From Porphyridium purpureum (Eukaryota > Rhodophyta > Bangiophyceae > Porphyridiales > Porphyridiaceae): 64,000 nucleotides of DNA. This document shows positions 26,449 through 36,410 of the stretch, piece by piece (position 1 is the stretch's first letter; each line of letters begins with the position of its first letter). The translations under genes and the position numbers were made by a program. Under the pieces are notes generated by a model, which had not been told where the DNA came from, made no database searches, and was given only the letters and a program-made list of their open reading frames with translations. Location: assembly GCA_008690995.1 (NCBI GenBank), contig VRMN01000016.1:114501-178500 (forward strand), in the 5' to 3' direction.

Positions 26449-29073
26449 ATGGAGGGCGGCGCTGCATCGCCCGGACCGGCAAGTAGTCCGACACCGGCGT
26501 TCGGCGCAGAGCCGAAGCTTGCGGTGGAAATTAAGAGCTCGGGGAGCGCAGAGAATGTGCACGGGTTAGCTGCCGGCGCTTCGGAGAGCCGGCACTCGCT
26601 GCCGGTGCAGCGCGCACAGCAGTCACCCGAGGCAACGAGCGCGACCAAGTCATCTGCGTCGGCGGGGAGCGCCTGGCCTGCGCTGCCAAAGCTGCACGCC
26701 GCCACACAGGGCGGACGCGATAGTACTGGCATGAATGTGGCGTACGCTCGCAGTCGCCCAAGCGATGGAGTGTTTGACTCGGATTTGAGCCTCGTGGTTG
26801 ATCTGGCGAGAGGAAACTCAATTGCGCGCTTTCAAAGCGAGAAGTCTTTGCGTCGCATGTACTTGATGGCGCTTCATACGGACGACCGTGACCCGCCGCG
26901 GGTGTGGGTGGATCTCGTGCTGAATGCAAAGGGCTCGGAGCTCGTCAAAATGTTACTGTATGTGTTGGTTTCTGTTGAGCGGATCGCCCGCTCCTCGGAC
27001 CCAAGCACACACGTGCTTTTCGTGTGGCTGCTTACAGCCCTTTATCTCCGCATTAACAGTTGCCAGACGCTCAAACTGAGGTTCATGCTGCTCATGCACA
27101 TGCCCTACTTTTCAAAGAGTGGGTATTGGAAAGTGAACCCGCGTCGCCGTGACATGTGCTATGAAACGACGGAGCTTGAAATGCAGTCCTTCTGCGAGCA
27201 GTTTAGCAGTTTAACTTACGACACCGACGTGGCGTCGGTGGCAGCCTCGCTGGCTGACGACAATTCGTCCTGGATGGAGAAATTCTTGAAGAGCAACGCT
27301 ACGGTGGCAGGCGGAACGACAAACCAGCGTGCGCGCGAGCTGCTAGCTGACGATTCCGCACTTGTCAAGTACGTCATGGAGAGATTCTTTCATCCCGAGC
27401 GGGGCGTACCCGTGAAGGACCGCAAGTCGATCTTGCGCACATACAAGGCGTCCATGTCCGGCAAAGATATCCTTTATTTCTTGATGCATGACCTTTTGAT
27501 CACAGAGGACCATTCTCACATTGCGGAAGACATAGCGAGGTTCATGTGCGAGAAGAAATTGATTCGGCATGTGACAAACCCGCAAAAGACACCGTCGCTG
27601 AACGAACCGAGGGAGCCTTTTGTCAATTTTTGTAACACACGCAACGTGATGCTGTGCAAGTCTATGTCTAAGAGCTACAAGCACGAAGTGGAAAATATGC
27701 ATGATGATGGGCCCAAAGCTGTAGAATTGGACGTCTTTATGGACATGCTCGATCTACAATCAGTCACGTTCTGGCGCGAAATTGTGTTTCGACCGCGAAA
27801 TCTCGAGCAGCGCGAATGGGCTGCTGGCGACCGCTATGATGCGTCCATGGTGTACCATCCGCTAGTGTGTCAAGACTTGGACGCCGTCCCATCGTCAGTA
27901 TTTTCCGACAGGCTGGGTAAGGACGTGACGTGCCCTCCGAAAAGCTGTGGCATTGTTATCGAGCGTGTTGAGGTTGCGAAGGTTTTCTCGTCAAATGCGC
28001 GCCCAAAGGTGATTACACTTAACAGGTACATGGAGGAATCTTTGATCGGTGCGGAAGATTTTGTGCCGGTAGAACCGCAGATGCTGGTCAAATCTGGGGA
28101 CAATCTTGCCTTGGATCTGAGCTGCGAAACTGCTTTCCAGATCTTCAGTGCTCTTTTCGAGCAGTCAGACCTATTTGAACCGGATCTAGTGCCGTTCATT
28201 GCAACCTACGACGTCCTTTGCACCGATGAGAACAAGGGTATGCTGGAAATGGTCCCGGATATGGTACCCATGAAGGACTTTGATTGGCAGGAATGGATGG
28301 AAACCCACGGGGCTGATGAGGAGACCCGCAAGTTCATGCTTCGTAGTGCTGCAGGTGGGTACGTGGGCTGCTTTGTAATCGGTGCGCGTGACCGGCATTT
28401 TGATAATATCTTGATCCAGTCGAATAAGACACTGCTGCACATTGACTTTGGCTTCTTAATGTACGATATCCCGCCAATTGACGGACCGCGCTTCAGCTTC
28501 CCTCCGCAAATGCAGGCGGTGTGGCAGGAGCTGGGCATGTGGGACACGTTCGTTGATCTGTGTGGGAAGGCGTTTTTGACCATCCGCAGAAAGCAGGCAA
28601 TTGTCATTCGAGCGCTGCAGGGCCTCTTTGAGTTTGCCGGCATTAACGCGCATACTTCGCGCCAGTTTCTCATGAGCGAGCATAGCCTCGCTCTGGACCT
28701 TAGTGAAGAGGCAGCCGTCAAGGTCATCCATGACAAGGTGCAGAACTCGACGAAAGAATTGTCTGCGTTTGTCAAGAGATTCGGCCACGAGCATGTCGAT
28801 CCCGTGTTTTTCGCCATGGTCGACGCCAAGTTTCCGCCCGCCTTGTTTGCCATGTACATGGTCGAGACGCGAAAAGAAAGGAAGCAAGGGTTCAAAAACT
28901 TTGTACAAAAGTCAGATGGCGCCATCAAAAACGTCTTTCAGAAGCTTTCTGTGACTGCGGAGCCAGCACCTGTGCCTGAGTCCTCTCCACGAGGCACAAT
29001 TCAGGTACCAAGTCTAGTCCGGACTCTGTCAGGGTCAACGCAAACACAATCGAAGGCGTGGACTGAAGGATAG
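26449..29073 (+). CDS. Phosphatidylinositol 3-/4-kinase family protein, divergent
   Basis: 874 residues from the first ATG (MEGGAASPGPAS). About 110 residues of disordered head precede a helical region (about 115-240; SLRRMYLMALHTDDRDPP and following) that may be the accessory helical domain. The kinase domain occupies about 430-800: the catalytic loop GARDRHFDNILI and the activation-loop start LLHIDFGFLMYD contain the essential Asp, Asn and DFG, in the form used by lipid kinases rather than protein kinases. The lysine-bearing N-lobe is harder to place, and the usual DDLRQD motif reads SGDNLALDL, so the nucleotide site is divergent. The C-terminal tail (FKNFVQKSDGAIKNVFQKL) is basic. It would phosphorylate phosphoinositides in trafficking or signalling; class (PI3K versus PI4K) is unresolved. 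Confidence 0.78.
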   Translation: MEGGAASPGPASSPTPAFGAEPKLAVEIKSSGSAENVHGLAAGASESRHSLPVQRAQQSPEATSATKSSASAGSAWPALPKLHAATQGGRDSTGMNVAYARSRPSDGVFDSDLSLVVDLARGNSIARFQSEKSLRRMYLMALHTDDRDPPRVWVDLVLNAKGSELVKMLLYVLVSVERIARSSDPSTHVLFVWLLTALYLRINSCQTLKLRFMLLMHMPYFSKSGYWKVNPRRRDMCYETTELEMQSFCEQFSSLTYDTDVASVAASLADDNSSWMEKFLKSNATVAGGTTNQRARELLADDSALVKYVMERFFHPERGVPVKDRKSILRTYKASMSGKDILYFLMHDLLITEDHSHIAEDIARFMCEKKLIRHVTNPQKTPSLNEPREPFVNFCNTRNVMLCKSMSKSYKHEVENMHDDGPKAVELDVFMDMLDLQSVTFWREIVFRPRNLEQREWAAGDRYDASMVYHPLVCQDLDAVPSSVFSDRLGKDVTCPPKSCGIVIERVEVAKVFSSNARPKVITLNRYMEESLIGAEDFVPVEPQMLVKSGDNLALDLSCETAFQIFSALFEQSDLFEPDLVPFIATYDVLCTDENKGMLEMVPDMVPMKDFDWQEWMETHGADEETRKFMLRSAAGGYVGCFVIGARDRHFDNILIQSNKTLLHIDFGFLMYDIPPIDGPRFSFPPQMQAVWQELGMWDTFVDLCGKAFLTIRRKQAIVIRALQGLFEFAGINAHTSRQFLMSEHSLALDLSEEAAVKVIHDKVQNSTKELSAFVKRFGHEHVDPVFFAMVDAKFPPALFAMYMVETRKERKQGFKNFVQKSDGAIKNVFQKLSVTAEPAPVPESSPRGTIQVPSLVRTLSGSTQTQSKAWTEG

Positions 29074-29432
29074 GTGCAATTGGCTTCAGAGTACCCCAGT
29101 GGGAGAACGCATACGATTAAAAAGGCATTGTGTCAGGTGAAGAGTACCGAAAACTAGGACGTCTCGTTTCCTTTCAACTTTGTTTGACGAATAAATGCGC
29201 GGTGTTCTGACTTACAAATTTTGATTGCTGTAAACTTTAGGAGGCCGCGGCAACTTGGCAAGCAGTCTGCCCTCTGGCTCATGGATGGCGGCTTTGCCCA
29301 CGGTCGGTAACCGGCGCTCAGACAAATGGTGGCCAAAGGTACGAGCCCCGCCGAGGCTCAGACAACACATTCATCCTGCCGAGACCGACGCACGACTGGC
29401 CGAAAATTGAACTCACTCGCCAGATCTGCGGT
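29074..29432. other. Convergent 3' gap
   Basis: Between the PI-kinase stop and the stop of CGR1 (-). AATAAA at 29190-29195 is a candidate 3'-end signal for the PI-kinase mRNA. No gene seen. Confidence 0.45.
29190..29195 (+). terminator. Polyadenylation-like signal AATAAA
   Basis: AATAAA 117 bp after the PI-kinase stop codon. Confidence 0.3.
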
Positions 29433-29813
29433 TCAAGAAACGTCGGCGGTGCGCAAGCTGCGCAGCTGCTTTTTGTTCATCTTCTTGATCTTCGAGGTAT
29501 TCTTAACAATTTGGGCCTTGGCCATGAGCTGCTTCTTCTGATTCGCCTCCTTTCGCTCCCGCTTAAGCCGAATGCGTTCCCGCTCCTCCTCTTTTTCCCG
29601 CCGCTTCTCGTCCTCAATCTCCTTCATCGTCTGTATCAAAGCCTTGCGCTTCGCGCGCTCCTCCATCCGCTCGTCCCACGTCTTCCGCTTCAAGGACTCA
29701 TTCGCGGCCGACGAGCGGCGCGGGCGCTTGGCTCTCCACGGCCGCACGCCGAGCTTTGACGGCGCCGCCGCTCGGGCGGAAACCAAGTTACCCTCGCCTT
29801 TTGCCGGCGTCAT
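29433..29813 (-). CDS. CGR1/CCDC86-like rRNA-processing protein
   Basis: 126 residues, very basic. The pattern GVRPWRAKRPRR, then SLKRKTWDERMEERAKRKAL and a long Glu/Arg/Lys single helix ending in KMNKKQLRSLR matches Cgr1 (CCDC86 in animals), a small nucleolar protein needed for pre-60S rRNA processing; the Trp in the TWDERMEER block is the family landmark. The helix of alternating acidic and basic residues (about 55-105) is the characteristic Cgr1 region. The length is close to the fungal protein. Two GTAC motifs lie 100-118 bp upstream of the ATG. Very short proteins of this composition can be mimicked by low complexity, hence the moderate confidence. Confidence 0.75.
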   Translation of the reverse strand: MTPAKGEGNLVSARAAAPSKLGVRPWRAKRPRRSSAANESLKRKTWDERMEERAKRKALIQTMKEIEDEKRREKEEERERIRLKRERKEANQKKQLMAKAQIVKNTSKIKKMNKKQLRSLRTADVS

Positions 29814-29914
29814 CGTCGCGCCAGTAACCGCTGCCCGTGTCCCTATCTACACGTGCGCCCTCCGCGTCGTCCGGCCGAAGGCGCAAGCCGGTGACGACTC
29901 GCGCACTGTGAACT

Positions 29915-29931
29915 GTACCCTCGCGCAGTAC
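29915..29931. promoter_or_regulatory. GTAC pair upstream of CGR1
   Basis: ACTGTACCC (reverse orientation of GTACAGT) and CAGTACTCC, 17 bp apart in all, about 100 bp upstream of the minus-strand CGR1 start. Member of the recurrent motif set. Confidence 0.35.
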
Positions 29932-29970
29932 TCCGCCTCGGGGTTCGACTCGGGTAGGAAAACGCCCGCT

Positions 29971-30000
29971 GGGACATGGGACATGGGACATGGGACATGG
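29971..30000. repeat. Tandem 7-bp repeat GGGACAT, four copies
   Basis: Four perfect copies of GGGACAT plus GG in the 256 bp gap between CGR1 and the 3' end of the IRE-type kinase. Confidence 0.9.
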
Positions 30001-30069
30001 AGAGGCTCGTGTCTAAGTAGTTTACCTATCTGCGTGCACGCCTGCGGTCGAACCTGCTTGACTAATGCT

Positions 30070-33000
30070 CTACCAGAGTCCTACCATTGTATCTGTCGAC
30101 GACTGCGGCGGCTGCGAGGCGCGCAAAACCTCCAGATTTCGCGCGGCAAGATTGGCGACGCAGATGTGGGAGAACTCGGCAAAGTCAGACACCTTGTTGA
30201 GCTCGTCCCCGTCGATCAACTGCAGACGGCGCGGCTGCGTCTGCTTACTGCTAGGTCTGCCTCGAGACATACCCGGCGTGTTCGGACTGTTGCGATCACC
30301 GCTACTTTGATTTCCACCTGCTCGTGCGCGACCACGGCTCGTTGGCCTGTTGGCGGCTGGACTTGTGCTCTTTCGCTCCGCGCACTCCAGCACTGGAATA
30401 CGTACGCTGTCAAACAGATTCAAGTGTGGCTTGACAATATGACCGGATGGTCCCTTGGCCACTCGGCCCCCACTTTCTGAATTCTCCATCCGTCCGGTAG
30501 GCGATAATGCCGCTGCGGCAGTGACAGCCTCTCGTGCGGTGGCAGAGCTGCCATGTTCCTGGTGCAATGCGGGGCTTCTTGACGCATGCCCAGAGGACGT
30601 ATTATCATCACCATCGATTTCTGCCGTTAAGTTTGCCACAGGCTTGCGAGACTGGAAGTAGCTGGTATCATCTTCGGACTGGAGCTCCGGAATAAATTTG
30701 GGCTGCATGCTTCTCAGCAGATTCCAGTCAATGTCGGCAAAGAATGGATGCTGCATGATTTCTTCTGCCCCTCTGGCGCCCAGTCGGGTCTCCGGGTTGG
30801 GATCTAGCAGACAATGCATCAAATCATTCACGTCTGCTGACATTTCGTCGGGCACTACCGGCTGCTCGTATCTGCAGTTCACAACGTTGTCAAAAATCAT
30901 GTCCATTGATGCATCGTGGAAAGGAGGCAACCCCATCACAAACTCAAACACGATCACACCTACGCTCCAAAAGTCTGCAGCGAAAGCAGGACCTTCGCCT
31001 CGAAGCACCTCTGGTGCTAAATAATCTGGCGTGCCGACAACCTCCTTCGCAGTACGAATCCCTTGAGTTTGGACCAGAAACTGATGCACCAGAAAAGTGC
31101 CGGTAGACGACATTTCCAGCAAGCTGTCTGACGCGGTCAGGTCAATATTCAGCTTGCTCCGACGGATGCAACGCGAAAGTCCGAAATCAGTAAGCACGAC
31201 ATGTCCGTCTTTGTCCACCAGCATGTTGTCCGGCTTGACATCCAAATGCACAATGCCAATTTTGTGCATGGAATCGAGCGCCACGACAAGTTCGGCAATG
31301 TATTGTTTGGTCACCGCCTCGTCGAGGAAGCCAAGATTGCACAGCAAAGAATACACATCACCGCCAGGAACGAACTCCATCACCAAAACCAATTTGGTAC
31401 GTGTCCTGAAGGACGAAAAGAGCCGCACAGAGCCCCGTTTCAAGGAATGACTCAGCAAATCCCGCTCGAGCATGAGACTTGCTCTAATGCCATCTGAGTC
31501 AAGATCGCTTTTCCGGACAACTTTGAGCGCAAAGAGGTCGCCTGTGCTCTTTTTCCGCGCGACAAATACACGTCCAAAAGCGCCACATGAAATGGGTTTG
31601 ATGATTTCAAACTCGGACAATGTGGGCCCACGGAGCTGCAAGTCATCGTCAAAAAGGCGCTCAAATTCAGGAGAAAACTTGCATATAAGCTTGTGGCACT
31701 CCCTGAGAGTCAAAGAATAACATCCGTCGTGATCGATTCTTGAGGCCTCATTACCATCGCCGCGCTGCTGCATCCACTTCGAAGCCACACGTATAATTCG
31801 AGAGCGTGCAAACTGAATCTCTCTCAGCAGCTGGGCGCAAAAATGTCCACAGGACTTTACGCACTCGCTTATGGCTTCAGTGGCAGCACTTCCGCTATAC
31901 ATCTGTTCCGAAATTCGCTGGAACTCATCACGCCATTCACATAGCCTCGCAGAGGATTCCATGTGAAGGTCATCGTCAACAGTTTGGCCGTCCAAGCTTC
32001 TGCGGAATGCACTCACGACCACACCGATCATATCTACGAGGTCCGTTTCCCATCGTGTCCAGTTTTTGCCACCCTCACGTTGTTTCTGCATGTGCTTCTG
32101 CAGCTTGAAAAGACACGTCATGCGCGAGAACAAAATCTCGAAGCCTTTGACAAGCTGTGCGCACAGTTCAGTGTGCGATGCGAAGTCATCTTTCAAGAGC
32201 AACGCTTCACAAACACGACACACCAGCCATGTCTGGTGCCCCGCGTCAAAGTGCGGCAGCGCCTTCTTTGCTCCTGGCCGCGGACTCGATGTTCGTGAGA
32301 TATGTCGCGACAAAGCCTGCGGCGATATCGACAATGCAGGGTCGGAGTCTGTCCCCATAAGATGCAATGCCTGCCCGACCACTTCACGAGGCGTCCGTGC
32401 GGCTCTTGGACTTACTGATCCGGGCGACATGAACCTATTGCGCGCGCCCAGGTTGTCTCTGGGGGATAACAGCATGTTCACGAGCCGAGCGGGCTTGGTG
32501 CTTGTCAACGAGCTGTCCAACCCTCCATCGTTTACCAGCGACGTCCGTGAAAGCGACCGGGAAAGTTGCCGCTCGGACGTGAAGGGCTCGGCCGCAGCAT
32601 TCTCTTGCTCTCGAATCAGGCTTCGCAGCTCCGAGGGAAGCATCTGCCGCATATCCGACGGAAGTGCCGCTATCTGTGCAAAGGAGGACGTATTACTGAC
32701 TGAGTTGACACGTCGAAGACTTCCGATGCGGCTTCCAGCCAAACTCGCGTCCTTCGACAAAATCGACGAAGAGCGCCCGTTTGAAATCTGACCATCTGAA
32801 TCGACAGAACCACGGTGGGACTGCACATGGGACCGACGACCCAAACCTAATTCATGCAAGGAGGAATGTCTGCTTCCTCGCCCACTTGAACCGGAGAACT
32901 CTGATCCAGACTCCGTTGGGTGCTCCTCCTCGTCCGATGAATCGCCAAGATAATGCGCACCGTCAGACACCGTTTGCCTTTGAGAGTTGCCGAACCCCTC

Positions 33001-34176
33001 TTGCTTGCTCTGCCGCCTGTTAAATATTCGAGTCGTCATTAGGCTAGCCAAATGGGACCGCGGTGTCGTCCCACCCATGCCGGGCTGTGCTCTTGTCATG
33101 GGTGATTGTGAAGATGAATGCGGTAGCGAAGCAGACTCGGAGCTCAGCAACAATCGATGCGGCCGCGCTTGCCAGGCGTGGTCTGACACCCCTGCGCCTG
33201 CCCCTGTGTTTCGATTTGCAGAAACAAGAGGGGACGACACTGACAAGTGCGCATGCGACTCTGCCACGCTAGGCGAGCTGTGAGCTGCGGCTTGAACTTG
33301 GGTGCCCGGCATGCCTTTCTCACCCATCCATCTACTTGGATGCCTTTGTGAATTGACGCGCGCAGACGATGGTCCAGACGTACTTTGGGCGTGTGTTCTC
33401 GACGAATTCCGGGAGCCAATCCATCCACGCGAGTGCAAAGGACTCGATACCGTCGGATCCTCCGGGCTCGTGAGCAAGTGAATAAGTACAGGGACAGGAT
33501 TATCAGAGCCGTATGTGCGTGCAATCGAACTTGCGGGCCACGACAGACCGCATGCGCTCGCTTGCATTCGTTCGGCCTGCGCCAGAGCCAGTAATACGCG
33601 CTGAGCAAAGGCGAGCCCACCGCGGTCAAGCTCGCTCTGGTGCGGTGGCTCTTGGCCGTCGAGCACAAGCATAGTGCAAAGCTTGATGAGGCTGCGCACG
33701 ATGTCGCAATGCGCGTTCCATGGAGAGCAACTCTGCCCATCCGCGCGCTCGCTCAAGTCCTGGAGAAGGCGCCGGCACTCGCGCGCAAAATTGTCAAGCT
33801 GCCTGCATAGCTCACGTTTTCGCTCGATGCGCGGCGTTTGGGTACCTGAACCGCGCCTGCTACTGTTTGTCTGTACAGAGCCGGTGCCACCAAATGGTGA
33901 TGTCGGTTGTGACCGTGAGTCCACAAGCTCATGACTGCCGGGCACCGCCACGCTACTGCGCGACGAGCCGGACAATGAGCCTCCGATGGCTCGTGGGTTG
34001 TAGCCGTGCAAGCTCATGGAGCCATTACGATAAAGCTCACGGGGTGAAAATGGCTGTTGGACGGCCGGCCGTTGTCCGCTCTCTCTATTGACGCTGCTGC
34101 CGGCTTGTGCGCCCAGCCCACCGTGATACAGCCCCCCGCCCGATGAATTGTTATTTGCGTTTGGGTTCGCGCTCAT
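30070..34176 (-). CDS. IRE-type AGC protein kinase (Greatwall/MAST-related), non-HRD
   Basis: 1368 residues. A long Ser-rich disordered half is followed by a C2HC-like zinc motif at about 640-670 (CRVCEALLLKDDFASHTELC), the feature that marks plant IRE (incomplete root hair elongation) kinases, then helices and a kinase domain at about 850-1165. Glycine loop ISCGAFGRVFVARK, VAIK-type lysine in FALKVVRK, DFG in VVLTDFGLSRC, APE in DYLAPEVL, and a long insert in the activation loop (about 1005-1045), as in Greatwall/MAST/IRE kinases. The catalytic loop reads GIVHLDVKPDNML: the Arg of HRD is replaced by Leu while Asp, Lys and Asn stay, so it should be active but without the RD-type pocket. After the kinase comes an AGC-like tail (FIPELQSEDDTSYF). 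Probable role: cell-cycle or polar growth signalling. Confidence 0.9.
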   Translation of the reverse strand: MSANPNANNNSSGGGLYHGGLGAQAGSSVNRESGQRPAVQQPFSPRELYRNGSMSLHGYNPRAIGGSLSGSSRSSVAVPGSHELVDSRSQPTSPFGGTGSVQTNSSRRGSGTQTPRIERKRELCRQLDNFARECRRLLQDLSERADGQSCSPWNAHCDIVRSLIKLCTMLVLDGQEPPHQSELDRGGLAFAQRVLLALAQAERMQASACGLSWPASSIARTYGSDNPVPVLIHLLTSPEDPTVSSPLHSRGWIGSRNSSRTHAQSTSGPSSARVNSQRHPSRWMGEKGMPGTQVQAAAHSSPSVAESHAHLSVSSPLVSANRNTGAGAGVSDHAWQARPHRLLLSSESASLPHSSSQSPMTRAQPGMGGTTPRSHLASLMTTRIFNRRQSKQEGFGNSQRQTVSDGAHYLGDSSDEEEHPTESGSEFSGSSGRGSRHSSLHELGLGRRSHVQSHRGSVDSDGQISNGRSSSILSKDASLAGSRIGSLRRVNSVSNTSSFAQIAALPSDMRQMLPSELRSLIREQENAAAEPFTSERQLSRSLSRTSLVNDGGLDSSLTSTKPARLVNMLLSPRDNLGARNRFMSPGSVSPRAARTPREVVGQALHLMGTDSDPALSISPQALSRHISRTSSPRPGAKKALPHFDAGHQTWLVCRVCEALLLKDDFASHTELCAQLVKGFEILFSRMTCLFKLQKHMQKQREGGKNWTRWETDLVDMIGVVVSAFRRSLDGQTVDDDLHMESSARLCEWRDEFQRISEQMYSGSAATEAISECVKSCGHFCAQLLREIQFARSRIIRVASKWMQQRGDGNEASRIDHDGCYSLTLRECHKLICKFSPEFERLFDDDLQLRGPTLSEFEIIKPISCGAFGRVFVARKKSTGDLFALKVVRKSDLDSDGIRASLMLERDLLSHSLKRGSVRLFSSFRTRTKLVLVMEFVPGGDVYSLLCNLGFLDEAVTKQYIAELVVALDSMHKIGIVHLDVKPDNMLVDKDGHVVLTDFGLSRCIRRSKLNIDLTASDSLLEMSSTGTFLVHQFLVQTQGIRTAKEVVGTPDYLAPEVLRGEGPAFAADFWSVGVIVFEFVMGLPPFHDASMDMIFDNVVNCRYEQPVVPDEMSADVNDLMHCLLDPNPETRLGARGAEEIMQHPFFADIDWNLLRSMQPKFIPELQSEDDTSYFQSRKPVANLTAEIDGDDNTSSGHASRSPALHQEHGSSATAREAVTAAAALSPTGRMENSESGGRVAKGPSGHIVKPHLNLFDSVRIPVLECAERKSTSPAANRPTSRGRARAGGNQSSGDRNSPNTPGMSRGRPSSKQTQPRRLQLIDGDELNKVSDFAEFSHICVANLAARNLEVLRASQPPQSSTDTMVGLW

Positions 34177-35325
34177 CCTGCAACAATAAAGGAAAAGGAT
34201 GGCGCGACACTCACGGCGAGCGAGTCTGTCTCGTGCGCGCAGTCGTCAGTTGCGTTTGACGTTCTTCCGGTTGTCGACGACTTGTCCCCACATCTACACG
34301 TGCCCGCTCTGCTTTCCTGCTGCCCGCACGACGCGTCAAGATCGTGCGGCCTTTTCAAGCGCGCGCGTTGCGCCAACGACAGGGTCTGCGTTCGCGGACG
34401 CTCACGTAAGCCGACCTGCCTCCTTCAGCGCGCGCAGTTCAGAACTCGGCGGACCGGATTCACCGGGTGGCCAACCAGCCCGACGTTGTGGGCAAGCCGG
34501 GTTTCGCCAGAAGATCAAAGCAGCCAGGTGCACGGATGCATGACACCTGCGCGCACAACGTGGCTGCTAACCCGTGCGAGGAGCTGCAAAGCCGCAGAAC
34601 ACTCTCAGAGTACCTTGCTTTGCAGCCGTATCCGCCAAGTGAAGTCCGCCAGTGCGCCGGGTCATCCCTGGGATGAATGACTGCCGGCGGAATTCCATGC
34701 CGCACGCATCAATCTCTCTACCCGAGATAGTTTCTCATCAAACCCGGCCTGTTTTATGATTTGACTCCGCGAAAGCCCGGCCACGCCTATCCGGGAGCAC
34801 GATACGGGTGGAATGAAATGACGAGGACGGCTTTCTCGTGTCGCGCCTACACTCGGAAAGCACGAGCGGGCTTGCGACACACGCAAGCGTTGTGACGTGC
34901 TGACACTGACGTTCAAGTAAGCCAGATGAAACAGAGCAAGCGGGCGGGCGCGACTCGATTCGTCCCGGGTCTGACCCGTGCTGGCCTGTGAAGGGCACAA
35001 AGTCACTGCGCGACGTGCATAGTAACTTGTGGAGGGGGCGCCGTGTTGCTGGCGTGCGCGCCGCACACTTTGGCAGACGGTTCCGGTACTTTATAATTCA
35101 AAGTCCCGCTCGGCCGAGCGAGAAACAAATGGACATCGCGCGGCGCAGGTCTCAATGCCGCGCGAGCTGCACGCCGTGCGCTCGGCCGGGGCCGGAGCCT
35201 CGAGGTGATACAGGACGTCAGATGCGACCGCTCGCCGTGCGGGCGATCGTCGAGGCTGTTCCACACCGGCACAAAGGACCGTGCCGAGACGACCCTCTTT
35301 GCCACCTTCCACGCGACGGACGCAA

Positions 35326-35364
35326 GTACAGCGCACGTGTACAGCGCACGTGTACAGCGCACGT
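35326..35364. promoter_or_regulatory. Three perfect tandem copies of a 13-bp GTAC/CACGTG element
   Basis: GTACAGCGCACGT occurs three times head to tail (35326, 35339, 35352), so each junction creates CACGTGTAC, that is an E-box/G-box core CACGTG overlapping a GTAC. Lies midway between two divergent genes, about 1.05 kb from each relevant ATG. GTACAGC matches the window's recurrent motif. Confidence 0.5.
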
Positions 35365-36023
35365 GTCTGCCTTCCAGCGCAGGTCTGGGCAAACCGCGCG
35401 CCCGTGCGCTCCTGCCGCGCCGCCGCCGGCGCGTTCCCAATAAACCGTCCCACTTTTACTAGACGCGCGCGCCGCTATTGCCAGCCGAGCTCGCGCGGAT
35501 TCCGTGCACCTGCGTGTCGGCGCACGCAGCACGCGCGCTTCATACCAAAACCACCACGCGCGCCTATGTTCCGGGGTCGCTGGCGCTCACAAATCACGCG
35601 CGACCTCATTTTCCACGATCGCGCTGTCTGTTCCGCGTCATCACATCACACCTCTTCATTTTTTGACCCACTCCTTCCATTTTCTCGAAGCGCGCGCACA
35701 AGTTGGTATTGTTTTCGTCTCATGTTTCGTTCTCCCCTCCTTTCTCTCCCCTTTTTTCTTCTTTTCTTTTTTTTGAAAACTGCGGGACAGCACCACCAGC
35801 CGCAGCACAAAAGAACAAGACGGGGACGCGTGCAAAAAAGTGTAACGGAAGGCATTGCTGATGCAGTGGTTGTTGTTGTGGGTTTTTCTGAGTTTCGGCA
35901 CGTTGATAGAGGGGGGTTCCGTTGACTAGGTGACTTGCGGGTTGGCGCGGTTGGCGCAGCGCGCGTGGCGCACAAGAGGGAGAGGGAGAGGGAGCGCGTG
36001 GGACACACGTGCTCGCGGCGCTG

Positions 36024-36054
36024 GAGAGAGAGAGAGAGAGTGTGTGTGTGTGTG
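36024..36054. repeat. (GA)n-(TG)n compound microsatellite
   Basis: GA units followed directly by TG units, in the leader region of the psq/poly-Q gene. Confidence 0.85.
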
Positions 36055-36410
36055 CGTGGCCGTCGCGCGGAAAGGCCGGCGAGCGGAGGACCCAGCGGTT
36101 TCGGCGCGCGCGCGTTTCTCGTCTTCGGTTACGCCTTTTTGGTTCGCTTGCGCGCGCACGACTCGGCGTGAGCCGCGAGGTAACGGCGTCGCGCTCCACG
36201 GGCAGCAGGCGGAGCTGCGTGCGTACGCGCCGCGCAGGTGGCTGCGGGGTGTCCCACAGAGCCGCAGAACGTGCGGCGAGGTAGGCACAACGCCGCGGGG
36301 AGTGACAGCGAGGGTTACGGTCCGAGCTCGCGGGGCGCCACGTAACGTACGGAAGGTAACGGACGGCGGCGGGTGGCGCGGGGGTTGGGGCCTGCGCAGC
36401 GCCATATTGG

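Larger units (their letters stand above)
34177..36410. other. 2.2 kb divergent intergenic region
   Basis: The longest gene-free stretch, between the IRE-type kinase (-) and the psq/poly-Q gene (+). Frames are open on both strands but are Arg/Ala/Pro-rich and overlap one another. It contains the triple 13-bp GTACAGCGCACGT repeat, a TATA-like TTATAATTC near 35092, a T-rich run near 35754-35776, GA/GT microsatellites at 36024-36054 and long GC-rich leader sequence. A small RNA gene or short peptide gene could hide here; I see none. Confidence 0.45.

Noticed and set aside
30045-30075. tRNA-like string on the minus strand (CTCTGGTAGAGC ... GGTTCGACC) at the end of the kinase gene
   Set aside because: Only about 12 nt separate the D-arm-like and T-arm-like parts, so no anticodon arm fits, and the segment begins inside the kinase's coding end.
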